A program made the position numbers and the translations under genes. Below the pieces are notes generated by a model. That model searched no databases. It saw only the letters and a program-made list of their open reading frames with translations, and was not told where the DNA came from. A stretch of DNA of 64,000 nucleotides, from NCBI GenBank assembly GCA_038380435.1, contig JAWZYU010000019.1:31335801-31399800 (forward strand), in the 5' to 3' direction. This stretch comes from Ryuthela nishihirai (Eukaryota; Arthropoda; Arachnida; Araneae; Heptathelidae). Positions 23,634-35,115 of the stretch are shown one piece after another (within the stretch, counting starts at the first letter, position 1; each line of letters begins with the position of its first letter).

Positions 23634-25929
23634 CACTGGGCAACACACAAAAAGGTTTTGAAATAAAAATAGCCAATCTTTACTAATTTCAAGGTGCTGA
23701 ACATGAAAATGACAATAAAATTTGTCGATTGGCTTAGGAGAGACAGAGATGGTCATGTATAAATGACTCAGTCCACATTGAGTACACAGGTAACCATTTT
23801 GCAACGCTGTATTTTAAACTCCAGATTACAACATATTGTGTTGTATTGCATCAGCCCACCATACACACAACTCCCCAGAGGTTTTGCATCATTGTCTGAT
23901 GCAATGTAGTTGAGTCATGACATCGCTAACAAAAGATGATACAATCGTTAGTTGTAAGGGACATCTCATAGGGTGAGCAAGTCTTTTGAATGGCTCTCAT
24001 TTACCCCTGGGTCATAAGTACAACACAAGTGATCCTTGCAGTTTTAATCCAGCAGTAGTGATGCCTCGTAACTGTTAATAGTGCAGATAAATGTTACATT
24101 TGTGGGGAAGTGCCATCACTCCAATAATGAAAGCAGCACATGAGTTTTATTTTGGATGCAAGATCGGGGACCAGGACAAGGCCTTGGCCCCACACATATG
24201 CTGCAGTATGAGTAGAGAAATCTTCCAAGGTGTGGTTGAAAGGCGAAAAAGTGGTGATTTGCTGTTCCTATGGTTTGGAGAGAGCCAAGCAATCACGCAA
24301 ATGACTGCTACTTCTGCATGGTTCCGCCTGTTTCTGGAGGCATCACAAGGAAAAAGAAGTGGACAGTAGCATACCCGAATATGCAATCTGCTCTCCGATC
24401 ATCTTCACACGGCGAAGGTCTTCCGGTTCCCGAACCTCCAACAGAATTTTCCATTGATTCAGACAATGAGGGGGGAAGCGAACTGACATCGGGTTCTCTG
24501 CAGCCTTCGGTGTCTAATGTTGATCCATTCGTCTGCCACAGTATGTCATCTGTGCCACACATTCTCACCAAAGAAGAAATGAACAATTTTGTTCACAATC
24601 TGGAGTTGTCCAAGGCCAAAGCAGAGTTACTTAGATCAAGACTTAAACAATGGAATCTTCTCAAGGAAAATGTCTGAGTGGCTCATTTCAAACCTATCAT
24701 GAACAGTTTGCATTTTACTTCAGAAAGGAAGATGACCTTGTGTTCTGCTCTGATGTAGATGGCCTGATGAATGCCCTCAGAATCAAACATAACCTTCAAG
24801 AATGGCGACTATTCATAGACTCCTCAATATTGCGTCTCTAGGCGGTGTTGTTGCATAATGGAAATTGACTCCCATCCATTCCAGTCAGACACGCTATCTA
24901 CATGAATGAAACCTACAACCTAAAACAGCTGTTGAACTGTCTTCAATACAGCAAGTACAGCTGGCATCTCTGTTGTGACTTGAAGGTAGTGGCTCTGTTG
25001 ATGCATCTGCAGCTGGGATATACGAAGTACTGCTGTTTCTTATGTGAATGGAACAGTCGAGCAAAGACTTTGTACTATGTGAAGAGAAACTGGCCTCAGA
25101 GGAAATCTCTGAAAGTCAGAGAGAAGAATGTGGAACACCCAGCACTGGCAGAAACGTACAAAATCCTGCTACCGTCCCTACACATCAAACTCGGTGTGAT
25201 GAAAAACTTCGTAAAAGCCATGGACAGGACTGCATCAGCTTTCAAGTACTTGGCTGACAAATTCCCTCGATTCAGCGATACAAAAATTAAAGAGGCAATT
25301 TTTGTGGGTTCTCTGATCCATGAACTGTTCAGAGACCAGATGTTTGACAACCTGCTTCAGGGGGATGAGAAAAAGGCTTGGGACGTGTTTCGTCTGGTGT
25401 CAATAAATTCCTCGGGAATGTCAAGGCAGACAACTACAATGTCAAGGTTCTACATGTCAAGACAGAAACTGGTTAAGGACATGTTGTCTCTGTATCACAA
25501 ACTTGGCTGCAATATGTCCTTCAAGATTCACTTTCTCCATTCCCACTTAGATTTCTTCCCCGACAACTGCAGCATGGTTAGTGATGAGCACGGTGAACAT
25601 TTTCACCAGGACATGCAACGATGGAGAAACAATACCAGGGAAACTGGTCCACTTCAAAGTTAGCTGACTGCTGTTGGATGCTCACCAGAGATGATCCGAG
25701 CAGCTATACAAGTGACGGGTAAAGTGACGTCAGAAGTAGAAGCGGAGTTTTACGATACATGTCATATGTACGTATTACTCTATTATATAAGAAACCATTG
25801 CGGATTTCTCAGAAATCATAGCCAATTTTGCATTTTAATTGTCATATTCATGTTCAGCACCTTGAAATCTTTAAGAAATGCCTACTTTTATCTCAGAGAC
25901 ATGATTTTATGAAAATTTGTTGACCATTG
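23634..25929 (+). mobile_element. TIR-bounded element carrying an unclassified multicopy gene
   Basis: A shared inverted block 'caaggtgctgaacatga' lies at 23690-23706 (left) and, in complement, at 25848-25864 (right). Weaker matching extends outward for about 55-60 bp to 'cactgggcaac' (23634) and the complement of 'gttgaccattg' (25919-25929), and inward about 30 bp. The ends bound 2.3 kb containing a degraded protein gene. No clean target duplication is visible. The CACTG/CAATG-like tips are suggestive of the CACTA/Chapaev supergroup but not proof. Confidence 0.6.
24079..25740 (+). pseudogene. Transposon-like protein with zinc-binding N-terminus, broken
   Basis: Pieces are 24085-24265 (a 'CYICGE' Cys pair, then 'LGDQDK'-like and 'APHICCSM' blocks), 24270-24677 ('MVWREPSNHANDCYFC', then an acidic linker), 24700-24840 (an 'EWRLFIDSSILRL' block) and 24902-25663. 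The last piece contains 'CCDLKVVALL', 'GYTKYCCFLCEWNSR' and 'SDEHGEHFHQDM'. I recognise the layout as a protein found in many copies in arthropod and other invertebrate genomes with no agreed function. It is followed near 25655 by a shifted 'LLLDAHQR'-like remnant. Asp in 'CDLK' and Glu in 'SDEHGE' could be catalytic, which is inference. Two or three frameshifts and stops disable it. Confidence 0.7.
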
Positions 25930-26808
25930 TTTTTGGAATCTTGAGTGCACCACAAGAGTTTAAGATTGGTCTAAAAGTGAAATAAACTGATAAATCTATA
26001 TAACATGAAATATTAAAATGACAGAAAAATATCAGACTATGGAGTTCAAGCATGTATATCCTAAATGTATAGGATGCTAAGTTTTCACTAATCACATAGT
26101 GATGGTACTGAAATTAATGATATGACTAGTCTATGTATTCTAAGTAATTGATTGTCCATCTGCAAGTAAGAGGGCCACTTCAAATCTGATTCAAATCAAA
26201 CTTTCAACCTATTGCAAGTGGTGAAGGAGAGATGAAAATAACAATATGCAAATGTTGAAAGTGGGTTTTGGACACATTCTCACCTGGTTCATGGAGATTC
26301 CTGAAGGAATATGCAGCAGTTTTGAGTGTATTGGTGCACTGGATATGTATTAAATGTAAAGCAGTCAAAATACTTCATAAAACACATGCTCGAGTAAATT
26401 GTGATTTTTCATTGTTCATTCTAAATCATGATTTAAATTAGTATTTTAGCCTATACAGAAATGCTGGGGAAGCCTGACCCTTGAGACTCCTAAACACAGA
26501 TTAAAGTATCAACTTCAATTTGCAAATTTGAAAAAAAAAATTATAAACTATTACAAAGGAGAATTTCCTTCAAAGGAAAACATTACAACACAATTGACAC
26601 TGTAATGTCTCCTGGCTATATAATGCTGACATTTATGAATACTTAAGTATTTGCCTGTTGAGCAAAACAATGACAATGCCAGGCAGATACTAATGGCTGT
26701 ACTTTCATGGTATTAGGCCTCCAAATAAGTTGGTGCATTTTTCTTATGATAGTAGTTCTCATGCAAATTATGCAAAATATACAATGCCATCAAATCAGAC
26801 TCAAGCCA
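25930..26808. other. No feature recognised
   Basis: AT-rich intron sequence without coding pattern or recognisable repeat. Confidence 0.45.
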
Positions 26809-26835
26809 TCATCATCATTCTCAAGCAGCCATGGG

Positions 26836-29761
26836 CTATGGAGGTCCAACCAGACCGTGCAATTTAGTTCTCCAAGCAAGTCTGTTCTGAGCTACATCTA
26901 CTGCATCTGGCCACTGCACACCAATTCTAACAAGGTCCTGTTTGACATTTTCTGCCCACCGCATCCTAGGTCTCCCCATCTTTCTGGGGCCTTTAGGCAC
27001 ACTGTTAATAACCCTATTCGCAAATCTATAATTATTCATACGGCAACACGGCCAAACCAACAGAGTCTCTCTCTGCACAATATGCTGCTTAAGGAGGTTC
27101 CAAACTCCTTTGCCTAACCTCATCATTAGTTACAAAGTTGAACCACCTAATGCCCAAGATACTGTGTAAGCATCTGGAATCAAAAGCATCTAGTTTCCTG
27201 TTATCTTGTTTACAAAGTGTCCAAGTTTCACTACCATAACTAACCCTAGAAAGCACCAAACTATTATACAGTCTAATTTTAGTCTTTAGGTGTATACGCC
27301 TATTTCTCCACACTCTCCATAGATTCTTAAAAGTCCTGGCAGCAATCCCTATTCGTCTGTTAATCTCATGCCGCACATCACCACTATCTGTTACATAGCT
27401 CCCAAGATAATTAAACTGTGACACCTGCTCAAGACTGCACCCATTCAGATTAACTGAATCACAGCCTGCCTGACCAATTTTCATCACTTTAGTTTTCTCT
27501 GTTTATAACCAAACCTACTCTACTACCAGTTTCATCAACAGCTAGAATGAAAGAGTTCATCTCATCAACATCATTTGCCAAAAGGGCTAAATCATCGGCA
27601 TAATCTAAATCAGAAATTTTCGTATCTCCAGTCCATTTAAAGCAAAATCTTTGCCTTGAAGTGAATTTCAAAAGAAAAAAGCTAAAGAGAAAAGGAGACA
27701 AAATGCACCTTTGTCGAACTCCAGAAGTAATGCTAAACCAATTATTACAAGCCTTACCAACTCTCACACATGACTCAGTGTTATTATAGAGAGCGTTCAT
27801 TATGTTAACTAACTTGCTGGTATACCATATGATTTCACAATCAACCACAAATTATGATGATCAACAGAGTCGAAAGCCTTTTTGAAATCAACAAAACTAG
27901 CAACCAAAGGTTTCAGAAACTATAAACATTTCTCAAGAATCTACCTAAGTGAAAATATCTGATCCACACATCCCCTACCACTTCTGAATCCACATTGCTC
28001 ATGATGCAATTGACTGTCAACCAGATTCTTAATTCTATTAAGCACAGTCATGGAAAGAACTTTACCAGGAACAGAGAGTAAGGCTGATACCCCTATAGTT
28101 ATCACAAGAACTGCGATCATTTTTTTTGAAAATTGGGATAACAATAGCTCTGGTAAAATCCTTAGGAACCATGCATTTATCACATTCTTTATTCTACTAT
28201 TCACTTAAGACATTCAGAATTTTAGTCATCCAAGTGGTAACCGAAATGTTCCTAGCTCTAAGCATTTCCGTAGTAATATCATCTACCCCTGGGGATTTAT
28301 GAAGTTTAAGTTTAGAAATAGCCAAAATAACTTCGGATTGTGTTATAGGACCAACATTAAAGCCACCAATGCATCTATCATCATTGCAAACAATGGGAGT
28401 ATAACTAACTATGTTGTTTAGAACATCACTGAAATGCTCAGCCCACCTAGCCATGACAGAATCCTCCCCTTCTATAACCTTACCTAGTTTATCCTACAAT
28501 CCCTGTATACCTGTTTGTTTTCTACCACACAAAACATTAACTATCTGGTACAACTCTCTGCTGTTGTGCTGTCTAACTGCTTCCTCGGCTTTGTCAGCCA
28601 AGCCATCAAGCGAAAGATTCTTATCAGCAGCTAACTGATCTTTTAAACGTTTATTAAATTCTCTGTAATGCTTTCTATTAGGACTAGTAGGGTACTGATT
28701 AATGACATTCCTGCAGTACTTTCTTTCTGAAATCAGCTCAAGTGCCTTATCACTCAGATAATTCTGCCTCTTCTGCTCCTTTTTTCCTAAAAGAATACTG
28801 TTAGTGTCCAAAAAAGCCTGTTTAAAATGATCCCATTCTTCCTCAACTTCAGTAGTAAGCATACCATGACTGTCATAATGACTAAGTAACCTATCATGGT
28901 AAGTTTTAGCTATAACTGGGTCTTTCAAAGCTTCAGTATTAAAGGTAAATTTTTTAACCCTAGCACAACACTTTTAACAAGGTAATGGTCAGATCCAATT
29001 TCAGCTCCCCTATATGCCCTGGTATTCCTAACAGAACTAGCCCATTTGCTGTTAATTAATATATAATCAATCATATTCTTATGCAGCCCATCAGGTGAAA
29101 CCCATGTGTACTTATGTATGTCGTAGTGTTTGTAATATGTGTTAGTTATTCTGAAACCATTGAGTTTACTTACCTGTAGGAGACGTTGCCCATTGCCATT
29201 GCAGCTACCAATACCAAAAGGGCCAATTACCCCTCCCCAAAGGTCAGAGTCAGTACCAACTTTGGCATTGAAGTCACCAAGAACAAGGGTAATATCTCCT
29301 TTCTTGACAGAATTCAAAATATCCTGAAGTTGTTCATAAAACCTATCCTTCTCATCCTCTCATCCTTCTATCCTTTCATTAATGCACTCGTATCCTAGAA
29401 GAGCATCACTAGCATGTCTGCTGAGAAGCAGATCCACACCTTAGTGATGCTTATTGTCGTCCCTCCCTGAAAAGAGAAATTTAAGATTATTTTTAAGAAT
29501 CTGACTTTTATCTGTCCATCTGGTCTCTTGCAAGCCGAGAATATCTAAATGATAATGGTGGAATTCTTGTGTGAGGACATCAAGAGAAAAAGCTCTGTTC
29601 AGAGTCCTCACATTCCAACTAGCTATGGAGAGAAAATGGTTAGTGGGATGTTTAAAGAAACTATGTTTATTGAGAGAAGGAATGCTGACAATATCAAACA
29701 GTCCCCTAATCACAGACATGGGTAAAGACCCTGTTCCCCCACCACTAAAGGCTGAAGCCAT
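26836..29761 (-). pseudogene. LINE endonuclease/reverse transcriptase, many breaks
   Basis: In gene order: endonuclease pieces 29441-29761 ('LGLQETRW' intact) and 28925-29317 ('LGDFNAKVG', 'GSDHYLV'). A connecting region follows at 28494-28928 and 28197-28454. Then come RT pieces 27941-28204 and 27489-27848 ('DYADDLALL' intact) and the C-terminal domain 27089-27487 and 26836-27126. An in-frame part of motif A is lost to shifts near 27830-27920. About 90 bp around the endonuclease middle (near 29365) is deleted. It is inactive. Confidence 0.9.
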
Positions 29762-30063
29762 CTACACTGGAAGACTTCCTCCAATGTAGAATTTGACGAT
29801 GCAAATAGAAGCAAAGAGTTCAGGTGCCTGTGATGACATCTGCTCAGGATTATCCACCAGCTGATAAACACATCCTGTGAATCTATTCACTTGGGGCTCT
29901 CAACCCACAAACAAACAGAAAACACAGCAGAAGATTTTCCCTCCATAGAAGCCCACCAGTGCAGCAAAATCAGGATCCATAATCAAGCTCAGAGCCATAA
30001 TTCCGTTCAGGTTGGTATATATGATCAGCACCAGGACCCCATGTGGTTGACCACTCCTCAGCA

Positions 30064-30759
30064 TGTGATGCCCCCTCATTCACTTTTATTTTACCTTAAC
30101 CAGTTTTGCTTAATTTACGCTATATTTATCATTTTGGGGATTTTTATTTCCTTTTTGGCATCACAGCGCTCGTTTCTAAGAGTTAGAAGTTGCGCATGCA
30201 CAACCCCAAACTTTCGATTGTCACCCACTAAAGCACGTGTACAAGGACATGCCCCCTCTTGTGTCATAGCTTGCGCCGTCAATTGTCAATTTATGCATAT
30301 GTCTTTCCCGGCATGCAACATGACACGTGCGGACTCTGTAGCCTTTTGTTATAAATATGTTAGACACAGAAGATAGTAGAGACAGTAGTAGAACACAGCA
30401 CAGTTTAGAGATCAGTTTTAGTTTGGAGTTTGTTAAAGATGTTTGTAGTAAGAAATAATTTTTTTTTGGAAATAAATTGTTTGTTATTTAAACCTTTTGA
30501 ATCTTTACTAATTTTTTTTCTCTTGAGCAATGTTAGTTTGTTTTGATTAGCATTAACATAAAATTTTGACGATCATATAAAATTTTTGAATTCTTACTCA
30601 TTAACGCTCACTGGTATTTCAAACCCTAATTAAGCTTTATTTTTTGGCAATTTGTTAATTATTGCCTGGCGCCCAACTCAGCTATCCGAAGCATGAAAAT
30701 AATTGGATCAGACAAAGGGTCCAAACTTTAAAAGTATTTCATTTCTTTGGAGCATTACA
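30064..30759. mobile_element. Solo-LTR-like insertion with AGCA target duplication
   Basis: 696 bp starting 'tgtgatgccccctc' and ending 'gcattaca', so it has TG...CA ends. A 4-bp duplication AGCA (30060-30063, 30760-30763) exactly restores the interrupted LINE sequence. Inside are a TATA-like 'ttataaatatg' (near 30349) and an 'aataaa' signal (near 30471), in the order expected for U3-R-U5 on the plus strand. A primer-binding-site-like 'tggcgcccaac' near 30667 lies inside rather than outside the right boundary, which is odd for a simple solo LTR. There is no protein gene. Confidence 0.85.
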
Positions 30760-31426
30760 AGCAGGGTAGAAAAAAAAGAAAAATAGCCATAGTTGTCCAG
30801 ATTAGTAGGCCACACTAATCTGGCAGCCCTCCTCTTCCATTCACTTCCACAAGAGAGTATCTCTTTTGAAAGGTACTAACAGTCTGCACCACGAGAAGGC
30901 GGGGTCGAACATTAGGTGCTAGGCCTGGCCGGTTCTATGCATCATCACAGGGGATTGGTGCATAGCTCTTCTTCCAGTCAAATTCTTTCATAAACACTTA
31001 ATGTGAATGCTGAAACAATACAGTTGCATTTGCATCTAGGGAAAGTGTATCAACTTTCCAAGTGGGTTCCTCTTTAATGTACAGCCAACCAGAAGTATTT
31101 GAAATTATCAGCTTGTATATTGCTGCTCTCACAACACAATAATGAATCTCTTCTCAATCATTGGAAACACCCACAATGAAAAGTGATCACATACAGAAAC
31201 CCTAAACACTTACATCACTGGTTATTGCTCAGAGAATCTGCTCTGCACACATCGAAGCCTGCACTTAATCAGAAGAAAATTATGCTGTGTGTGAAGGCAT
31301 AAGGATGAAATCTAGCATTATGAATTCTTATCCCCTGACCAAACCATCATAGGGAATATGTACTCGGAAAATCTGTAATGGGTGCATGATGCATTACTGC
31401 AGAAGAGGCCTACACCCAAGAATAGG

Positions 31427-31812
31427 GGGGCGGAGGAGGCTCAGTCAGTAGCGCGCCAGGCTCGCAATCTGTAGTTCCCAGGTTTGAGTCCCAGCTGGAT
31501 CAGCGTTGCGATTTATCTCCGCAAAACTTCCCCGCCCTACCCCCGGTCAGTAGGGGACACCGATGGGCTTGGAAAGGCTGCCGTCCGTTGGATGGGACAT
31601 TAAGCCATGGCTCCATGTGCAGGAGAGCCATACCCTGTGCACGTTAAAGAACACGCTGGATAGCCTTGACGGGAGGCAACCATCTGTCTCCCAAGAGCTG
31701 TTCCAGTGGGTCCCCTCCCCCAACCTTCTCTGAGCCTTCGTGGTCCATGTGACCTGGCCATTTAGCCCATGGTGTGCAAAAAAGTGCCGCTCAGAGGTAA
31801 AACAACCCAACA
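31427..31812 (+). repeat. SINE-A, full length, inserted in mariner
   Basis: 386 bp. A 13-bp duplication 'acccaagaatagg' (31414) and 'acccatgaatagg' (31813) flanks it, with one difference. Boxes A and B and the conserved centre are intact. Confidence 0.92.
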
Positions 31813-31908
31813 ACCCATGAATAGGAAAGGTGTTATCTTTCTGCACGATAATGCAAAACTGCATTTGGTGAAAGTGATTGGAACAAAATTCACAACCTTG
31901 GATGGGAA

Positions 31909-32124
31909 GTGCCATCCCGTGGCCGAGTGGTTAGCATGCTTAGCTACTGATCTAAGGGACCTGGGTTCGAGCCCCGGGTAAGGTATGGATGTGTGTGTGT
32001 TGTTTTTCTGCTGAGGTCCTGCCATCCTCACAGACCTTCTACTTTGGCATATTAACTGACAGACTCCTGTCAGACCTCTGTGGCAAACAGCTGCTTGAGG
32101 GGGTATTTATTTTTTATTTATTTA
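31909..32124 (+). repeat. SINE-B, full length, inserted in the same mariner
   Basis: Perfect 11-bp duplication 'ttggatgggaa' at 31898-31908 and 32125-32135. The tail is ATTT-rich. The head reads 'ccgagtggttagcatgct', with box B 'gggttcgagcccc'. Confidence 0.93.
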
Positions 32125-32330
32125 TTGGATGGGAAACTGTATATCACCCATTTTATTCTCCAGACTTTCCCCATCAGACTATTAGCTGTTTTTGTCATTG
32201 TATAATCATTTGCAGAACACAGTTCAGAAATCAAGAGGAGGTAAAAGTGGAATTAGACTTTTTTCACTCTAAAGACTATGATATTTTACAGGAGTGGGAT
32301 CTATAAACTTATTTATCATTGGTTGGTTGT

Positions 32331-33661
32331 TTGGAGTTTTATGGTGCATGAATAGCTAAGGCTATAATATGGCAAACAAGGTATATTTCTCATTGAGAGA
32401 AAGGCATAGATTGTAATGGTGGTTACATTGTTGAATAAACATTTTTTGTTTAAAAGTTATAAACATTTGAATTTACTACAACAAAACCACACAAATCTAT
32501 TTGGACATCTAATATATGAAATCAGCTAAACTTCTAGTAAAATCTGTAGTCACAATTTCTACAGGAAAAAACTGATAATGACATATCACTTAAACCTTAA
32601 AGTATTAGATGCATGAATATGCATTTTTTAAATTAGACCATTTTTAGGTTTATTGTTTTACTGAGTTTATGTTATTTTATTATTCTCAATTAAATTTCTT
32701 TTATTTGGTAGATCCATATCTGTGTATCAGTTTCTTCATGATAATATTCTTATGCTCAATTGTTTTTTAGAAGGAAAATTTTTGAAACAAACTTGCCTAA
32801 TTGGAAAGCTTTACTTTAGCTTTAAGAAATGCTTTCATAGTTAGAAATTTGGCAAACACTTAATAATATCATCAATTCTTAATGTTCCAGAAATAATTTC
32901 ATTTGTTGGTTTCGAATTTACATTTTTTAAGATTTTTATCCTAAAAAAAAGGCCAAAGCTAATATATATATTAGAAGTATCATAATTTCAATTACTCAGT
33001 AGATTAGTTATGAGTTTTATGATACACAATCAACTTAGACAAAAATGTGCCAATCCAGATCATTTAAAATAACTCCAAACAGAGAAATAAGAAACAGAAA
33101 AAACAGAAAAAAAGATCTAAAGTGAAGAAACGTGCTAAAATTTTTAAATTCTTCGGGATGATGATGACAACGACACAATTTTCAATGTTATAAAACAGTG
33201 AATAAACAATTAATAGAAGTGACAAACCTGTTATGCATAAAAAGTGAAAAAAAACTAGTATTTCTCATGAAAGACTTTCATGAAGCATGAAAAATTGGTC
33301 AGATGGCCAATTTTTAAAGGCTTTCATAAAAAATAACTATTGATAAAATAAATAAGGTTTTCACTGCTAAACATTAGATGGTAAATTAAAATAATAAATG
33401 GTGAAAATGATGATAGTTACAAATCTACAATTAGTAATAATATTCACAAGAATTCAAAGAACACAAAGAAATGTTCAGTTTATTTTAGCATTTCTTCTAA
33501 GGTTATGCAATAATAAAAATAATCAGCCTATTCGAATTGAATTTAGAAAAAATGCCATTCGAGTAACAAGTTATAAAATATATTAATTTTTGAGAAATTA
33601 GAAACTTTTATACCATACATGTGGTTTGCAATCTCATTTACCACATTTAGACTTCTATTGT
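32331..33661. other. No feature recognised
   Basis: Very AT-rich intron 4 sequence. Short open frames have no recognisable content. Confidence 0.5.
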
Positions 33662-33740
33662 TCGACTAAATGATGCTGAAACAAAAGAACTCAAATGTCA
33701 AGTGCAGATTGACACAGGAGTGACAATTATTTCATTACAG
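33662..33740 (+). pseudogene. Possible retroelement aspartic-protease scrap
   Basis: A plus-strand frame reads 'ELKCQVQIDTGVTIISL', close to the 'DTGA.....L' active-site pattern of LTR-retrotransposon proteases. It ends abruptly against host exon 4 (which begins at 33753 in + coordinates). It is only about 26 residues long, with no flanking gag/pol and no LTR, so it could be chance. Confidence 0.3.
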
Positions 33741-33752
33741 TTATCTTCTCAC

Positions 33753-34045
33753 CTCATTACACTTTGTGCAGGAAACATTTTCATCAGTTCTTTTCCTTGT
33801 AATATAAGCTTTGTCATTCTCTCCACCCAAACGTGCTCTTCGGAAAGATTCTGACAATTTTAAGCGAAAGGCAGAGAGTCCTGGTGTTCTAGATTTGGCT
33901 GACACTGATGTTGTTGAAAAATCAGTATCGACTGAACTAGGTGAAAGCTTTTCTTCATGGCACTCTGGTTGTGAAATGGACTTAACTGCCTTAGTTGTTT
34001 CCAGATCTACCAATAATTCTGTGGTTGGAGTACTTGGACTAGACA
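33753..34045 (-). CDS. TBC1D2: Host gene exon 4 (linker), TBC1D2-like
   Basis: Residues 288-385. The acceptor 'cttttttag' ends at 34046 and the donor GTGAGA starts at 33752. The first two bases complete a Met codon from exon 3, and the exon ends in phase 0. The peptide is Ser/Thr/Pro-rich and polar, then basic ('LSESFRRARLGGENDK'), with a CxxC pair ('SCTKCNE') at its end. It has the look of a disordered, phosphorylatable linker between PH domain and coiled coil. An in-frame read on the plus strand over the same bases (33811-34095) is a shadow. Confidence 0.82.
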
Positions 34046-34675
34046 CTAAAAAAGAACCAGGTTTAAAATATATTTCTGCATTTAATTCAAAATGATATGC
34101 ATGTTAATTAATTTCAGAAAGAGTTTTTATAATAAACTTTGTACACAGAGTCAAACTTTCTGAATATCTTATAAAAGAAATTGTAATAGAAAGAAAAATG
34201 AATTATATACTTATTTATATACCACAAACTTCTTTATTTATATTTCCAATTTGTGAAAAATGCATATTATTAAAAACTCAAAATATTTTCTTGGGGATCA
34301 GATAACATCCCAATGTCTTCAATTTTATCCTACACTGAAATTAAATGCTTTGAATGCTATTGCATTTCAGGAAAACAAGGGAGGATATTTGCCAATACTC
34401 TACCTACTCCACTTCTGAGAGCATTTATGCTGACTTGATGGCTATGACAGTGTCCTTCAAATCACATGTTACATATAATTCAGAGTCAAAGATTAAACTA
34501 AGCATCATAGCCTTTTATAATTTAAAAATATATATTTTGATTGAGCAAAGTGCCTTATGCAAAATAATTAATCTATAAATAACAAGATTTGACACAATGC
34601 ACAACGTAATAAATGGCTGAATCAGTAAAAACTAATAATATTAAATAACAAATTAATACTATGTGTTGTGTACTT
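34046..34675. other. No feature recognised
   Basis: AT-rich intron 3 sequence. Nothing is seen in it. Confidence 0.45.
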
Positions 34676-34915
34676 ATAATAAATAAATACCCTCTTCAAG
34701 CAGATGCTTGCCACAGAGGTCTGACAGGCATTTTTCAGTTTATATGTCATAGTAGGTCTGTGAAGATGGTGAGACCTCAGCAGGAAGACAATACAAACAA
34801 CCATGTGTTACTGGGGCTCAAACCCAGGTCCCTTTGACAGTAGCCATGCTTGGCTACTGTCAAACTTTTGACTAGTTGGCTTTAACAGTAGTCATGCTAA
34901 CCACTCTGACACGGG
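34676..34915 (-). repeat. SINE-B copy, reverse, diverged
   Basis: The reverse complement shows body and head in order: 'ctcttcaagcagatgcttgc' marks the 3' body and 'ggctcaaacccaggtccc' the box B side. An internal duplication of the head region, 'ttgacagtagccatgc' and 'ttaacagtagtcatgc', is present near 34835-34890. Confidence 0.75.
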
Positions 34916-34959
34916 ATGAATTACCTATACACTATAAAAAAATAATATTTTTAAAATAT

Positions 34960-35115
34960 AAAAACTTGTCTGAGGTCTAGCAGGAGCCTATCAATATAAT
35001 ATGCCATAGAGAAGAACTGTGAGGAAGCTCAGTGGAAAGACAGCACAAGAAAGAAAATATCCATGCCTTATTTAGGACTCTAACTCAGGTCCCTTTGATC
35101 AGTAACCAAGAATTA
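34960..35115 (-). repeat. SINE-B copy, reverse, more diverged
   Basis: The reverse complement retains 'aggtccctttgatcagtaac', the box B region and body landmarks such as 'atatgccata'. It lies next to the previous copy in the same orientation. Confidence 0.6.

Larger units (their letters stand above)
26809..30980 (-). mobile_element. RTE-like LINE, copy 2 (near full length), LTR inside
   Basis: Minus-strand copy starting at its ATC/GAT tail (26809) and running to the 5' UTR near 30980, where it matches the 5' ends at 43104 and 55353. A 696-bp LTR-like insertion interrupts the 5' UTR (30064-30759). Without it the copy is about 3.5 kb. It stands in the same intron as copy 1, in opposite orientation. 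Confidence 0.9.
30981..32330 (+). mobile_element. Mariner relic split by SINE-A and SINE-B
   Basis: Removing the two SINEs joins 30981-31426, 31813-31908 and 32125-32330 into one mariner transposase relic. It reads in order a 'STWVPL' block (31060), 'LLLSQHNNE' (31125), 'LNQKKIMLCVK' (31268), 'VIFLHDNAKLH' (31835), then a decayed proline-rich region and 'YDILQEWDL' (32278). These follow mariner motif order, including the second catalytic Asp in HDNA. Terminal repeats were not identified. Confidence 0.75.

Noticed and set aside
24079..25740. Functional host gene for the zinc-containing protein
   Set aside because: Several frameshifts and stops, no introns, and inverted repeats outside. It is a decayed element copy.
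29891..30376. 161-codon plus frame
   Set aside because: It crosses from antisense LINE 5' UTR into the LTR insertion, joining unrelated sequences by chance.
33811..34095. Plus-strand 94-codon open frame
   Set aside because: It overlaps host exon 4, which has phase-consistent splice sites on the minus strand.
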